Origin: Dyadobacter arcticus
GTDB lineage: Bacteria > Bacteroidota > Bacteroidia > Cytophagales > Spirosomataceae
Assembly (NCBI RefSeq): GCF_011762185.1
Contig: NZ_JAASQJ010000003.1
Location: 310,001 to 374,000 of the forward strand
DNA length: 64,000 bases
Direction: 5' to 3'
Every line of letters begins with the position of its first letter. The stretch's first letter is position 1. Shown here one piece after another: positions 43,188 through 51,793 of the stretch. The notes below the pieces were generated by a model. The model was given only the letters and a program-made list of their open reading frames with translations, ran no database searches and was not told where the DNA came from. Made by a program: the position numbers and the translations under genes.

Positions 43188-45203
43188 ATGACGGTCCGGC
43201 TGCTCATTTTTTGCCTGCTTATTTCTGTCTCACCGGCATTTTCGCAAAAGCAAGGTCAGGACCTGATTGATTCATTGGTCAGTCGAATCCCAAAAACGGT
43301 TGACGATACATTAAAAGCCAGGCATTACAACAGAATTGCGCAAGAGTATTTCTTTACAGATACGGATAAAGCCCTCCAATATTCGAAACTTGGCCTTGCA
43401 CACGCAAACCGTATGCATTGGAATAAGGGCATTGGAGCATTTTCCGCGGCTATCGCCCGGGCCTATGGTGACAAAGGAAATTACGATTCCTGTTTGTTGT
43501 ATAATCAGCGTGCCTTAGCGATCCAGCAAAAAGAGAGCGATGGCAGGAATATCGCATCGACCCTTAACAATATGGGGGTTGCCGAGCAAAACCTGAATTT
43601 CAATTTCCCAAAAGCCATCGAATATTATTTGAAAGCAATGACCGAGGCGGAGAAACTAGGCGATAACTATATGATCGCAGTGGGCTATGACAATATCTCT
43701 CAGGTTTATTTTGGTCAAAAAAATTTTTCCAAAGCACTAAGCTATGCGTTCAAAGGGCTAAATATCAGAAAAAAGCAAGCTAATACCGACAGAAGCAATG
43801 CGACGCGCGAAGTAGCCAATTCTTATTCAAGCATAGCCTCCATTTACACGGAAATGAAGCAGACTGAAAAAGCTAAAAGTTATTATAAACAGGCGATTGC
43901 CATGCACGGGCAGGTCGGAAACAAGGAGGGCCTTGCAAAAGCGTATACCAATTTATCGTCACTTTCGGCGGATTTCAAAAATAAAATAGAGTACGGCCGC
44001 ATTGCGGAAACACTTTGGAATGAATTCAATCCGGCCGATGGCGTAACCAATCTTGGCAATCTAGGGAACACATACCTAAATCTGTTTCGGAACGATTCAT
44101 TGGGAAAGTCGCCTTATCCAAAAGCCTATTTGATTGCCAAGGCAGAGCATTACCTCAACAAGGCGATTGCAATAAGTAAGGAGGTCGATGACATAGATAA
44201 CCAGTTTTATTTTACGGGCGTCTTGGCCGAACTGCAGGCTTTGAAAGGAGATTACAAGAACGCCTATTTGAATTTCAGAAAGTATCAGTCCGTACAGGAT
44301 TCGCTTTTTTCACAAGAGAGCAAGAATAAAATTGCTGAAATGACGGGCGAGCGCGAGATCGCTGTGCGTGATAAACAATTGGAAATCAATAAGCTGGAAT
44401 TTGAAACACAGAAAAACCAGCGCATCGCCTTGATAGCCGGAGTTGCGTTGCTCGCGGTGATAGGAGGTTTGTTATTTTGGCAAAGCAGAACACGAAAACG
44501 CACGAATGTTCAACTGCTGCACCTTAATAATGAACTCGACGAAGCCAATCAGGTGAAGGCGCGTTTTTTCGCCATTATCAGTCACGATCTGCGGAGCCCG
44601 GTAGCTAACCTAGTTAACTTTCTGAATTTGCAAAAGGAGGCGCCTGGCCTGATGACGGCGCAAACCGTCGAGGCGCATCAGAAAAGAATCGGCGATTCGG
44701 CAGAAACCTTGCTGGAAACGATGGAATCCATGCTTTTATGGAGTAAAAGTCAGATGCAGCAATTCAAGCCGCAGGCACGACCAGTTCAGGTTTCCGGGGT
44801 TTTTGAATACATCCAAAAATTCTTTGCCGGTACTACCGGAGTTACGTTCACATTCGAGAATCCCTTAAAGCTGACGGTTGTTACGGATGAGGATTATTTG
44901 AAAACCATCATGCAAAACCTTACCAGCAATGCGGTGAAGGCCTTAAAAACAACGCCAGACGCATATATCCGCTGGGAAGCCAAGATGGAGAACGATCAGA
45001 TTATTTTAGGAATCACTGATAACGGGCCGGGAGCTTCCAGCGAACAATTGGACGCGCTTTACACCGATCAGGCTTCGATCGGTATAAAAACGGGATTGGG
45101 CTTGCACCTGATCCGAGATCTTGCCAAAGCAATTTCCTGCAAAATTTCCGTCGCATCCGATGTTGGCAGCGGTACCGTTTTCAGGTTGACCTTTGCAGAG
45201 TGA
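43188..45203 (+). CDS. TPR-containing sensor histidine kinase
   Basis: 671 residues. Signal peptide to about 20 (F-S-Q), then periplasmic TPR repeats (about 30-380), one membrane helix (about 411-430), a short coiled coil and a kinase core: H-box F-F-A-I-I-S-H-D-L-R-S-P near 460-471, N-box L-T-S-N-A-V-K-A, G-box D-N-G-P-G-A-S and G-L-G-L-H-L. TPR sensors of this kind are common in Cytophagales; the stimulus is unknown. It pairs with the LytTR regulator gene 8 bp upstream, although LytTR regulators more often pair with LytS-type kinases. Confidence 0.92.
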   Translation: MTVRLLIFCLLISVSPAFSQKQGQDLIDSLVSRIPKTVDDTLKARHYNRIAQEYFFTDTDKALQYSKLGLAHANRMHWNKGIGAFSAAIARAYGDKGNYDSCLLYNQRALAIQQKESDGRNIASTLNNMGVAEQNLNFNFPKAIEYYLKAMTEAEKLGDNYMIAVGYDNISQVYFGQKNFSKALSYAFKGLNIRKKQANTDRSNATREVANSYSSIASIYTEMKQTEKAKSYYKQAIAMHGQVGNKEGLAKAYTNLSSLSADFKNKIEYGRIAETLWNEFNPADGVTNLGNLGNTYLNLFRNDSLGKSPYPKAYLIAKAEHYLNKAIAISKEVDDIDNQFYFTGVLAELQALKGDYKNAYLNFRKYQSVQDSLFSQESKNKIAEMTGEREIAVRDKQLEINKLEFETQKNQRIALIAGVALLAVIGGLLFWQSRTRKRTNVQLLHLNNELDEANQVKARFFAIISHDLRSPVANLVNFLNLQKEAPGLMTAQTVEAHQKRIGDSAETLLETMESMLLWSKSQMQQFKPQARPVQVSGVFEYIQKFFAGTTGVTFTFENPLKLTVVTDEDYLKTIMQNLTSNAVKALKTTPDAYIRWEAKMENDQIILGITDNGPGASSEQLDALYTDQASIGIKTGLGLHLIRDLAKAISCKISVASDVGSGTVFRLTFAE

Positions 45204-45273
45204 GCTATTTAGAGTTGCTGGAACATTTTCATACATCCGGTCTGGCTTAGGGCTGCAAGAAAATAAAGCAATG

Positions 45274-45852
45274 TCACTTATCTTTTAAAACCCGGAAATA
45301 TAAATGGGTGGCCGTCTCGGTTTCGACTGTTTTTAATCTTTCCAGTTCAATGTGCCCCTTTCCTGATTGTTCAAATAACCTCGTGCCGCCACCAAGCAAC
45401 ACAGATATTAATTGAATGTGAACTTCATCAATCAGAGATGCACTGATTAAAGCCTGGCCCGCTCTGGCACCACCCATAACCCACACATTCTTCTCGCCTG
45501 CAATCTCTTTTGCCTGATGCAATGCATCTTCTTGTCCGTCAATGACATAGACAAACCCGTCCACCCGCCGTTTGGGAATGCGGTGCGTTACTACAAAAGC
45601 GGGCATATTGAAGGGGGAGGAACTAGCCCAAGCCCCTTCAATTGCAATTTCATAGGTAAATCCACCTACAATCACCGCCCCGCATGATGCGACATGTTCA
45701 GCGATCGCCTGCGCATCCCGCTCATCTTTTGAATTGAAAAGCCAGTCGTGCAAACGCATACCACCTTCACCCATTGGCGTTTCCTGACTGATATTCGGGC
45801 CTGCTATGTATCCGTCCACGGACATCGACATCGTCAATATTACTTTTTGCAT
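45274..45852 (-). CDS. Dihydrofolate reductase-family protein (RibD C-terminal type)
   Basis: 192 residues from M-Q-K-V-I-L-T. The RibD-C/DHFR-like pattern is clear: M-S-V-D-G-Y-I-A-G-P, I-V-G-G-F-T-Y-E and V-W-V-M-G-G-A-R-A-G-Q, the last being the NADPH-binding loop. These stand-alone proteins are reductases of unknown substrate, frequent beside AraC-regulated VOC/DinB genes. Last gene of the MFS-VOC-DinB-DHFR run; 26 bp after the DinB-type gene. Confidence 0.88.
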   Translation of the reverse strand: MQKVILTMSMSVDGYIAGPNISQETPMGEGGMRLHDWLFNSKDERDAQAIAEHVASCGAVIVGGFTYEIAIEGAWASSSPFNMPAFVVTHRIPKRRVDGFVYVIDGQEDALHQAKEIAGEKNVWVMGGARAGQALISASLIDEVHIQLISVLLGGGTRLFEQSGKGHIELERLKTVETETATHLYFRVLKDK

Positions 45853-45878
45853 ATACAATGCTCAGGAAAGCTATTGTG

Positions 45879-46373
45879 TCACATGTAACTCATCGCCGGA
45901 TAATCCAGCAATCTTCTCCAAAGCGCGATCTGGCCGATAATGTTGGCTTCACGGTATATGACGAATGTAACAAAGTCGTAAAGCGGAAAGCTCATGTCAG
46001 GAGCCATTTCAACCTTCTCATCAAGTTGCTCATCCGTCGCAGAGATTAAGGCGTTTTTTAGCTGAGGAGTGATAATGTCCCAATCTTTTTTGAAAGCTTC
46101 CAATAATGGATAGGTCACATTATCCTGGACACCCTTATTATCTTTAAAAAGATCGTCGGCTTGTTGTGTCCCTTCAATCTGAAATTGGCGCGCCAGCTCA
46201 AAACGCTGCTCTACCAAGCTACCCGTGAGCCACGCGATGTGGTTTGCCTTAGTATTCAGCCTGTTATGAATGTCATTATCTGAAATCCCTTCCAGGGCTC
46301 TTTTGAAAAAGTCAGTTTGCATGTCATAAAGAGAAATGACCGCATATAGCTTGCTGCTCGTTGGATTTTCCAT
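45879..46373 (-). CDS. DinB-like protein lacking part of the metal site
   Basis: 164 residues with the DinB helix pattern (N-H-I-A-W-L-T-G-S-L-V-E-Q-R near 45, a long third helix, and N-I-I-G-Q-I-A-L-W-R-R-L-L at 142-154). Only the first His is plain; the second and third positions are replaced, so metal binding is doubtful. Sits between the VOC gene (29 bp) and the DHFR-type gene (26 bp) in the same run. Confidence 0.7.
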   Translation of the reverse strand: MENPTSSKLYAVISLYDMQTDFFKRALEGISDNDIHNRLNTKANHIAWLTGSLVEQRFELARQFQIEGTQQADDLFKDNKGVQDNVTYPLLEAFKKDWDIITPQLKNALISATDEQLDEKVEMAPDMSFPLYDFVTFVIYREANIIGQIALWRRLLDYPAMSYM

Positions 46374-46402
46374 GATTTGCTTGTTTTAGTTGAATACTAC
46401 GC

Positions 46403-46783
46403 TTATGCCTCAATTACAGACAGAATATTCCCGGCTGGATCTGTAAACCAGGCAATGACGGGACCTTCGCCCCTGGAAATGTTATCATCGTCCGTTTGAA
46501 GTTCTGGCGAATCGTAGCTTTCAAATTTGACTCCTTTATCTTTCAATTCCTGAACCGTTTTCTCAATGTCCGCTACTTTGAAATTCAGGATTGTGAATGT
46601 GGCAGGCTCGTGATTCGGTTTTTCATAAATCATAATGTTATGGCCTCCAGCAAGGTGTAGGCCAAGTACCATTTCCTCCATCTCGTCGGTCACATCCAGT
46701 CCGAGGATATCACCGTAAAATGCTTTTGCTTCTTTAAGATTATCTACCGAAAATCCACTGAATGCTTCTGTTTGTTTGAACAT
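46403..46783 (-). CDS. VOC-family (glyoxalase/bleomycin-resistance-like) protein
   Basis: 126 residues. Two beta-alpha-beta units: F-S-V-D-N-L-K-E-A-K-A-F-Y and V-A-D-I-E-K-T-V-Q-E-L, with a closing W-F-T-D-P-A-G-N-I-L-S-V-I-E, the usual VOC end. The Glu and His residues allow a metal site, but the reaction is unknown. It follows the MFS gene by 39 bp. Confidence 0.88.
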   Translation of the reverse strand: MFKQTEAFSGFSVDNLKEAKAFYGDILGLDVTDEMEEMVLGLHLAGGHNIMIYEKPNHEPATFTILNFKVADIEKTVQELKDKGVKFESYDSPELQTDDDNISRGEGPVIAWFTDPAGNILSVIEA

Positions 46784-46822
46784 GGTTTCTATTGTTTAGT
46801 TGTTGATAAATGAAAATGCTTG

Positions 46823-48157
46823 TTAAGATCCGGACGCCGGAACAACACTCACGTCTAGTTCCGGTTTCGCTTTCCTGTATATGTTGGAAAGCTTTTGATA
46901 AGCGCCCGACTGCATGGCCAATAAGGTCACGAGCAGCCCGACAATGCCAGTTACAATGAATAAAAGTGCCAAACCACGGTCTGTACCCGTTCCAAACCAG
47001 GAACCAATCAGGTTTGCCCCAGCGCCAGTGGTCATGAAGGGAATGAAAATAAACTTCGCGATCGGACCAATCATAAATGCCGTCATAGGCGACGCGGCTT
47101 GCTCGACACTTTGCGCAAAACCAAAAACCCGGCCCTGCCTTTCGTGGGGTATTACTTTTTGAAGAATAGTCTGTTCTGTTGCTTCTACGACCGGGATCAG
47201 GCATAAGTAGGCGAACATTCCTGCGCCCAGTAACACAATGGAAGCCTGGATTGGGAAAATGATGGTTATGCACCACATCACAATGTTGGATAAGAAAAGG
47301 GTGCGCAACGGCATTTTTCCCAATCCTTTTTTGGCTACTACTATTCCGCCAATGATAAAACCGAGGCTAAGCACCCCCCACAAAATCCCCCAGGTTTGCA
47401 CGGACACCATTGAAAGCCCGTAAGCATCCATTAAGGACATGAAAACACCGCCAAGGAAATTGTTGAATGTGTTAAAGAAGATCAGCCCAAAGAGACCCGG
47501 CACCATGCCCACTACTCTAATGGTACCACGAATGTCGATACTGTCAAAATGCGACTCGGTATGGACAATGCCTTTTTCAGGAATGGTAATGGTCAGCAGG
47601 TGGAGCAGGACGAGAATGGTAAGGCCCGATGCGAGAATTAACATCCATAAAATTCCCAAGAAGCCGATCACGAGGCCGCTGAAAATGGAGGATATCAGGA
47701 AAGCAACCCCGTTTACTGTACCTACCATTCCATTGGCTTTGTCCCGCACATCTTCCTCAACCAGAATGGTTACCACTGTTGAAAGTGCTATTGACCGGAT
47801 ATTACCTGTTATGGCTCCAAAAAGGCACAAAATAACAAGTGTCCACAAACTAACGCTGTCATCATGTCTGAAAATCTCATCGGGTGTGATCAGGTAAATG
47901 ACTAAGGCAATCGTGTAGAACAGCAATGTAAGTACCCCTGAGATCATCATCGAGGTCTTCTTTTTATATCGGTCTACAATGGACCCAAGAAAAAATCCTG
48001 AAAATGCCACGGTTGCGAGATACACCCCCGCCATGACTGATGTAGCAATCACCGATTTGGTTTCCAGGTACACCCAAAACGTAACCGCAAACCACACGAA
48101 ATTGTTGGTAAGTGACGCCGCAAGCGAGTTTGCCAGAACAGCGTAAAATGTTTTCAT
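46823..48157 (-). CDS. MFS transporter (DHA3-like)
   Basis: 444 residues from M-K-T-F-Y-A-V-L; two further ATGs up to 48175 are possible. Twelve membrane helices, with the loop 2-3 motif G-S-I-V-D-R-Y-K-K-K-T and a second G-x-x-x-A-x-x-G-L-G-K-M-P-L-R copy in the second half. DHA3-type members export drugs, macrolides or siderophores. First gene of a four-gene run with VOC, DinB-like and DHFR-type genes; a 29-bp direct-repeat site lies 61 bp upstream (48219-48247). Confidence 0.88.
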   Translation of the reverse strand: MKTFYAVLANSLAASLTNNFVWFAVTFWVYLETKSVIATSVMAGVYLATVAFSGFFLGSIVDRYKKKTSMMISGVLTLLFYTIALVIYLITPDEIFRHDDSVSLWTLVILCLFGAITGNIRSIALSTVVTILVEEDVRDKANGMVGTVNGVAFLISSIFSGLVIGFLGILWMLILASGLTILVLLHLLTITIPEKGIVHTESHFDSIDIRGTIRVVGMVPGLFGLIFFNTFNNFLGGVFMSLMDAYGLSMVSVQTWGILWGVLSLGFIIGGIVVAKKGLGKMPLRTLFLSNIVMWCITIIFPIQASIVLLGAGMFAYLCLIPVVEATEQTILQKVIPHERQGRVFGFAQSVEQAASPMTAFMIGPIAKFIFIPFMTTGAGANLIGSWFGTGTDRGLALLFIVTGIVGLLVTLLAMQSGAYQKLSNIYRKAKPELDVSVVPASGS

Positions 48158-48218
48158 GGTTTTTTCCATTTCCATATCACAAAATTAATACATGAAGATC
48201 GCTAATAAGGTGGTAGTA

Positions 48219-48247
48219 TGCGCCAATTAAAGGGTGGGATTGTGCCA
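48219..48247 (-). promoter_or_regulatory. Direct-repeat operator, copy B, upstream of the MFS-VOC-DinB-DHFR operon
   Basis: On the minus strand, half-sites TGGCACA and TGGCGCA start 22 bp apart around an ATCCCACCCT core. It matches copy A at 23 of 29 positions and copy C at 18 of 29. Eleven nt downstream is TATTAGCG (48200-48207), which keeps the TA of the -7 box but is otherwise weak, as expected for an activator-dependent promoter. Confidence 0.6.
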
Positions 48248-48255
48248 GCAGGGGC

Positions 48256-48293
48256 AAAAAAAATGCAAGCAACCCTTTTAGGATGCCTGCATT
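48256..48293 (-). terminator. Rho-independent terminator of the Gln/Thr-rich protein gene
   Basis: On the minus strand, AATGCAGGCA pairs with TGCTTGCATT (one G-U pair), the stem extends with CC/GG, and a run of T residues follows. It starts 24 bp after the stop at 48317 and separates that gene from the MFS operon promoter. Confidence 0.8.
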
Positions 48294-48316
48294 ACATTAT
48301 ATGTCTAAGGAATTAG

Positions 48317-48847
48317 CTAGGGCTTCATACGCTGTGGCGTCGCCGGAGTTGCTTGCTGCTGCTGCACAGGCTGTGTTGTCGTCCGGGGCTGATTGGTATT
48401 TTGTTGCGTTTGCCTTGTAGTTGTTGTCGTCTGCTGGGCAGGAACTGCAACATTGGTTTGCTGGCCCTGGTTATTAACAATTGGCTGCGTTTGCTGGGCA
48501 GGTACTGTTTGCGTCTCCTGCGTAGTGATGACTTGTTCTGTCTGTTCAGTCTGAACTGGTTGTGTAAAAGCCGGGTCCTGAATGACTTGCTGATCCTGAA
48601 CGTTTGGGTCAGTCGTTTGGTTTTGCTGGACACCCGGGGCAGCAGGTGTCGGCGCTGGCGCTATTTGTCCAGTTGGTTTCGGGTTATAACCCGCGTAAGG
48701 GTTTGTTTGTTGTCCTGTTGTCGTTTTCGGAACTTGTCCGGTTGGAGCAGGGCGTCGGATCTGCGCGTTAACCTGGTCTACTGATGTAAAAAAGACCATT
48801 GTCGAGAATAATAGAGCGCTTATGAATTTAATGTTTGTGGATTTCAT
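48317..48847 (-). CDS. Secreted low-complexity Gln/Thr/Pro-rich protein
   Basis: 176 residues. The signal peptide (about 1-28) ends V-N-A-Q. The mature chain is almost wholly low complexity: P-x-P-T-G-Q repeats near the start, then long Gln/Thr/Val tracts (Q-T-E-Q-T-E-Q, T-T-T-T-T-R, Q-Q-Q-Q). There is no globular domain. Such chains are intrinsically disordered and may coat the surface or act as spacers. No homologue is recognised; repeat-driven composition makes homology claims unsafe. Confidence 0.75.
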   Translation of the reverse strand: MKSTNIKFISALLFSTMVFFTSVDQVNAQIRRPAPTGQVPKTTTGQQTNPYAGYNPKPTGQIAPAPTPAAPGVQQNQTTDPNVQDQQVIQDPAFTQPVQTEQTEQVITTQETQTVPAQQTQPIVNNQGQQTNVAVPAQQTTTTTRQTQQNTNQPRTTTQPVQQQQATPATPQRMKP

Positions 48848-48941
48848 CTCATGCTAAATTTTGTGTGTAACCGATAATATTACCGATTACGAAGGTAGCT
48901 ACTAAAATTATTCCACAAATAACATTGGATAAAAACAATTT

Positions 48942-48993
48942 CCCCGACCAGAAATGCAACCTGCAGATTTGCATAATCTTTTTTGGGTCGGGG
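48942..48993 (-). terminator. Nested hairpin downstream of a DinB-family gene
   Basis: Arms CCCCGACC (48942-48949) and GGTCGGGG (48986-48993) are perfect inverted repeats, and an inner ATGCAA/TTGCAT pair can form within the loop. On the minus strand it lies 25 bp after the DinB gene stop (49019) and is followed by AAATTGTTTTTA, so it may be its terminator; the U-tract is imperfect. Confidence 0.55.
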
Positions 48994-49018
48994 ATTGTCC
49001 TTTCATAGCAAATAGATT

Positions 49019-49540
49019 TTAGTAACGGTCCCAGAATGCTGGCGGCTCTATGCCCAGCGCCCGCAGGTACACATATCCCTGAGCGCGGTGATGTATCTCA
49101 TTATCAACTAGATACAGAATTGTGGCAAAGTTTTGGTTCTCGTACATGCCAAATGCTGCCTCGGTTTTCTGAAAACGTTCTGCGGTGATTTGAGGCCAAA
49201 GATGATCGATATATTCGGTAACAAGGTCCCAAAGTTTCAGAACTTCGGCCTTGGTCGGAGGCGGCGGGGTGGAGGAGTTCAATTCCGGATCGCTGAATGT
49301 CCATTCGCCAAAGGCTACTCCGCGAATTCCGGGCGCTGCAAGTCCGATCATTTCCATGGAAAGCTGCGCGAAAGTCCGCATACCACCAATAGAAAAACCA
49401 TAAAACTGATCTTCAGGAAATGCTTCAATAGCCTTACGGGTAAGTCGGCGATGCCCCTGCCAGTGGTCAAGTAATGCTTCCTGCGAAATAACATTTGCAG
49501 AAGTTTCGATCTCGTCAGTCTGATTGCTGTTAGTTTCCAT
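49019..49540 (-). CDS. DinB-family protein
   Basis: 173 residues from M-E-T-N-S-N-Q; the longer frame to 49573 runs over a palindromic upstream site. DinB bundle with His in L-L-D-H-W-Q-G-H-R-R near the start and E-I-H-H-R-A-Q-G-Y-V-Y-L-R near 140. Fourth DinB-type gene in 19 kb. Transcribed alone; the downstream hairpin at 48942 may terminate it. Confidence 0.82.
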   Translation of the reverse strand: METNSNQTDEIETSANVISQEALLDHWQGHRRLTRKAIEAFPEDQFYGFSIGGMRTFAQLSMEMIGLAAPGIRGVAFGEWTFSDPELNSSTPPPPTKAEVLKLWDLVTEYIDHLWPQITAERFQKTEAAFGMYENQNFATILYLVDNEIHHRAQGYVYLRALGIEPPAFWDRY

Positions 49541-49594
49541 GTCAAAGGTTTTTTGTTTAAAGTTTGATAACATGACAAACTAAACACACGGTAA

Positions 49595-49610
49595 TGACAG
49601 CAGTATGTCA
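49595..49610. promoter_or_regulatory. Inverted repeat upstream of the DinB-family gene
   Basis: TGACA-GCAGTA-TGTCA forms a 5-bp-arm inverted repeat 54 bp before the start codon at 49540, with another ATGACA half-site at 49572-49577. The arrangement resembles a binding site for a small dimeric repressor, but the arms are short and chance cannot be excluded. Confidence 0.3.
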
Positions 49611-49637
49611 GCAGCTTTTCAAAGAATCAAAATTTTA

Positions 49638-49678
49638 TCCCCCTCCCTTTTCCTTTCCTCCCCGTCCTCCCTTTTTTC
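49638..49678. repeat. Polypyrimidine/polypurine tract at the egtD 3' end
   Basis: About 41 bases of the plus strand are C and T with one G interruption (49664), directly touching the egtD stop codon on the minus strand. Such mirror-rich tracts can form triplex DNA or affect transcript ends. No hairpin terminator is visible for the ergothioneine operon, so the purine-rich RNA might play that role; this is speculation. Confidence 0.4.
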
Positions 49679-50618
49679 AAACCTCCCACAAACTATCAGT
49701 AAAAAAAGCTTTACAATCCATGAAATGCTCCATAACCGTGAATCCATTGTTTTCAGCAGCATTTTCGATTTCACGTAATGTATATTTCTTCGAAAGCTCA
49801 GTCCAGATCACCTCATTTCGTTCAAAAGAATAAGACTGCTGATTTTCCTTCACAAAAACATTTTGAGGCACAAGGCTGATCAGATAACTCCTTACTTCAC
49901 CATTTAAAGGATTATAATGGGAATAAAAATCAAACTGATTGGTCTTGAAATTCCCGCCGAGTTCACGGTTAATGCGGTGTAAAAGATTGATATTAAATGA
50001 TTTGGTGATTCCCTTAGGATCGTCGTAGGCGCAACGGATGGTAGCCGGATTTTTTTGCAGGTCAAAGCCGGTCAGCAGCTTATCGCCCTTTTTCATGCTG
50101 CCCCGGAAGTCCTTCAAAAGATTGTTGACTTCATTTGCCTCATAATTGCCAATATTTCCGCCCAGGAAAAGGTATAAGGCCGGCACCGATGTATGCGAAA
50201 GCTCTTCCATCATGGAAAAGTAATTGCCGATCATTGGATTGATTTTGATTTTGGGAAGATGTTTAAGCATGCCCGAAACCAGCTCCTCAATGGCTTTTTT
50301 TGAAATGTCAATCGGCACATAGGTGAAGTTAGCCCCTATTTCGACGAGCTGTTTGAGTAACTGCCGCGTCTTGATCCCGTCACCCGCGCCAAATTCCACA
50401 ATGTTGAAAGGTTTATCAAAACCCAATCTTTCGATAATCCGACATCCCTGAAGCGATAAAATTTCAAACTCGCAGGCGGTAGGGTAGTACTCCGGCATTT
50501 TCATGATATCCTGAAAGATGCCGCTGCCGATATCGTCGTAAAAATATTTAGAGGAAATGTGTTTCAGCGGAGCAGTTAAGCCTTTGTGAATATCCTTTGC
50601 AAATGTAGTGTCTGTCAT
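49677..50618 (-). CDS. egtD: L-histidine N-alpha-methyltransferase EgtD
   Basis: 313 residues, full length for EgtD. Family landmarks: the opening K-Y-F-Y-D-D-I-G-S-G-I-F-Q and E-Y-Y-P-T-A-C-E-F-E-I-L, SAM site V-E-F-G-A-G-D-G-I-K near 80, and P-I-D-I-S near 110. EgtD trimethylates histidine to hercynine, the first step of ergothioneine synthesis. It lies 17 bp after egtB and is the last gene of a five-gene minus-strand operon that also encodes an importer and a disulfide reductase. Confidence 0.95.
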   Translation of the reverse strand: MTDTTFAKDIHKGLTAPLKHISSKYFYDDIGSGIFQDIMKMPEYYPTACEFEILSLQGCRIIERLGFDKPFNIVEFGAGDGIKTRQLLKQLVEIGANFTYVPIDISKKAIEELVSGMLKHLPKIKINPMIGNYFSMMEELSHTSVPALYLFLGGNIGNYEANEVNNLLKDFRGSMKKGDKLLTGFDLQKNPATIRCAYDDPKGITKSFNINLLHRINRELGGNFKTNQFDFYSHYNPLNGEVRSYLISLVPQNVFVKENQQSYSFERNEVIWTELSKKYTLREIENAAENNGFTVMEHFMDCKAFFTDSLWEV

Positions 50619-50635
50619 AAACTATTTAATATCAA

Positions 50636-51793
50636 TTACTTAGCCAACCTGATGCCAGTGAATTGCCAGCGCTCCCGGGCATGAAAAAAGTTTCGGTACG
50701 TTTTCCGGCTGTGACCGGGAGAAGTTCCCACGGACGCGCCGCGCAGTATCATTTGGTTGATCATGAATTTACCATTGTATTCACCCACCGCACCGGGCGC
50801 TTTGGTAAAGCCAGGATAAGGCAGATAGGCACTGTTTGTCCATTCCCACCGTTTCCCCCAATCCAGGTTGACAGCCGCAATCTCCCACTCAAATTCCGTC
50901 GGCAGTCGCATTTGTTTCCATTGGGCAAAAGCAGAGGCTTCAAAAAAGCTGATGTGGCTAAGCATTGCATTAGGATTCACTTTTTGCAATCCATCCAGCG
51001 TGTAATAATGCCAAACACCATTTATTTTATGCCAATACATGGGCGAATTCACCGCATGTTCATTCACCCATGACCAGCCTTCATCGAGCCAAAGGTTAAA
51101 ATCCTGGTAGCCACCAGCTTCCATGAATTCCAGATATTCCTCATTGGTTACCAGCGCTTTGCTGATCTCAAATTCATGCAGATAGACTTTATGGGCACCA
51201 AGCTCATTATCAAAACAAAAGCCATCACTTGCAAACCCAACATCATATACGCCCTCCTGGATTTTCAAAAAGCCGGACTCGGTATTGGTGGAATCTACCA
51301 GATTATGGCCGGATTTGTAAACAGGAAATAACGGGTTGTGACCCAGAATGTATTTGATATCAGTTACCAACAATTCCTGATGCTGTTGTTCATGATGAAG
51401 CCCTAATTCTACCAATGTCAGCGCCTGTGGATCGTCCAGTTTTTCCAAAAGCTCATCCATACATCGATCCACATGTTGGCGGTATGCATACACAGCTTTC
51501 GTCGTTGGCCGCGTAACATTTCCCCTGTCAGTTCGGAGGGTGCGTTCTCCGACATTGTTATAATAACTGTTGAAAAGGTAGTTGAAATCGGGATCGTAAA
51601 CCTGATAATTGGGCAGGAAATTTTTAAGGATAAATGTTTCAAAAAACCATGTTGAATGAGCTAGGTGCCATTTCGGAGGACTTACAAATGGAACTGGCTG
51701 CGGTACATAATCTTCTGTTTCAAGTGGGGCGCAAATAAGCTCGGAATATTTTCTAACACTGTTATAAGCTTCCCTAATGCTGCTGGTTTTCAT
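50636..51793 (-). CDS. egtB: Ergothioneine biosynthesis sulfoxide synthase EgtB
   Basis: 385 residues. N-terminal DinB-like domain with iron ligands His in A-H-S-T-W-F-F-E (near 46) and H-H-E-Q-Q-H-Q-E (near 133-140), followed by a formylglycine-generating-enzyme-like catalytic domain (about 175-385: L-P-T-E-F-E-W-E, R-G-A-S-V-G-T, R-N-F-F-H-A-R-E-R-W-Q-F-T-G). EgtB joins hercynine to a thiol donor with O2. No egtA or egtC is adjacent, so either cysteine is the direct donor, as in some non-actinobacterial EgtB types, or later steps are encoded elsewhere; the missing C-S lyase (EgtE) must be elsewhere. Its start lies inside the importer gene (20-bp overlap). Confidence 0.95.
   Translation of the reverse strand: MKTSSIREAYNSVRKYSELICAPLETEDYVPQPVPFVSPPKWHLAHSTWFFETFILKNFLPNYQVYDPDFNYLFNSYYNNVGERTLRTDRGNVTRPTTKAVYAYRQHVDRCMDELLEKLDDPQALTLVELGLHHEQQHQELLVTDIKYILGHNPLFPVYKSGHNLVDSTNTESGFLKIQEGVYDVGFASDGFCFDNELGAHKVYLHEFEISKALVTNEEYLEFMEAGGYQDFNLWLDEGWSWVNEHAVNSPMYWHKINGVWHYYTLDGLQKVNPNAMLSHISFFEASAFAQWKQMRLPTEFEWEIAAVNLDWGKRWEWTNSAYLPYPGFTKAPGAVGEYNGKFMINQMILRGASVGTSPGHSRKTYRNFFHARERWQFTGIRLAK

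Noticed and set aside
48353-48784. Plus-strand 143-codon frame opposite the Gln/Thr-rich protein
   Set aside because: It is Cys/Arg/Leu-rich only because it mirrors CAG/ACA-type codons on the other strand; the minus strand has the signal peptide and terminator.
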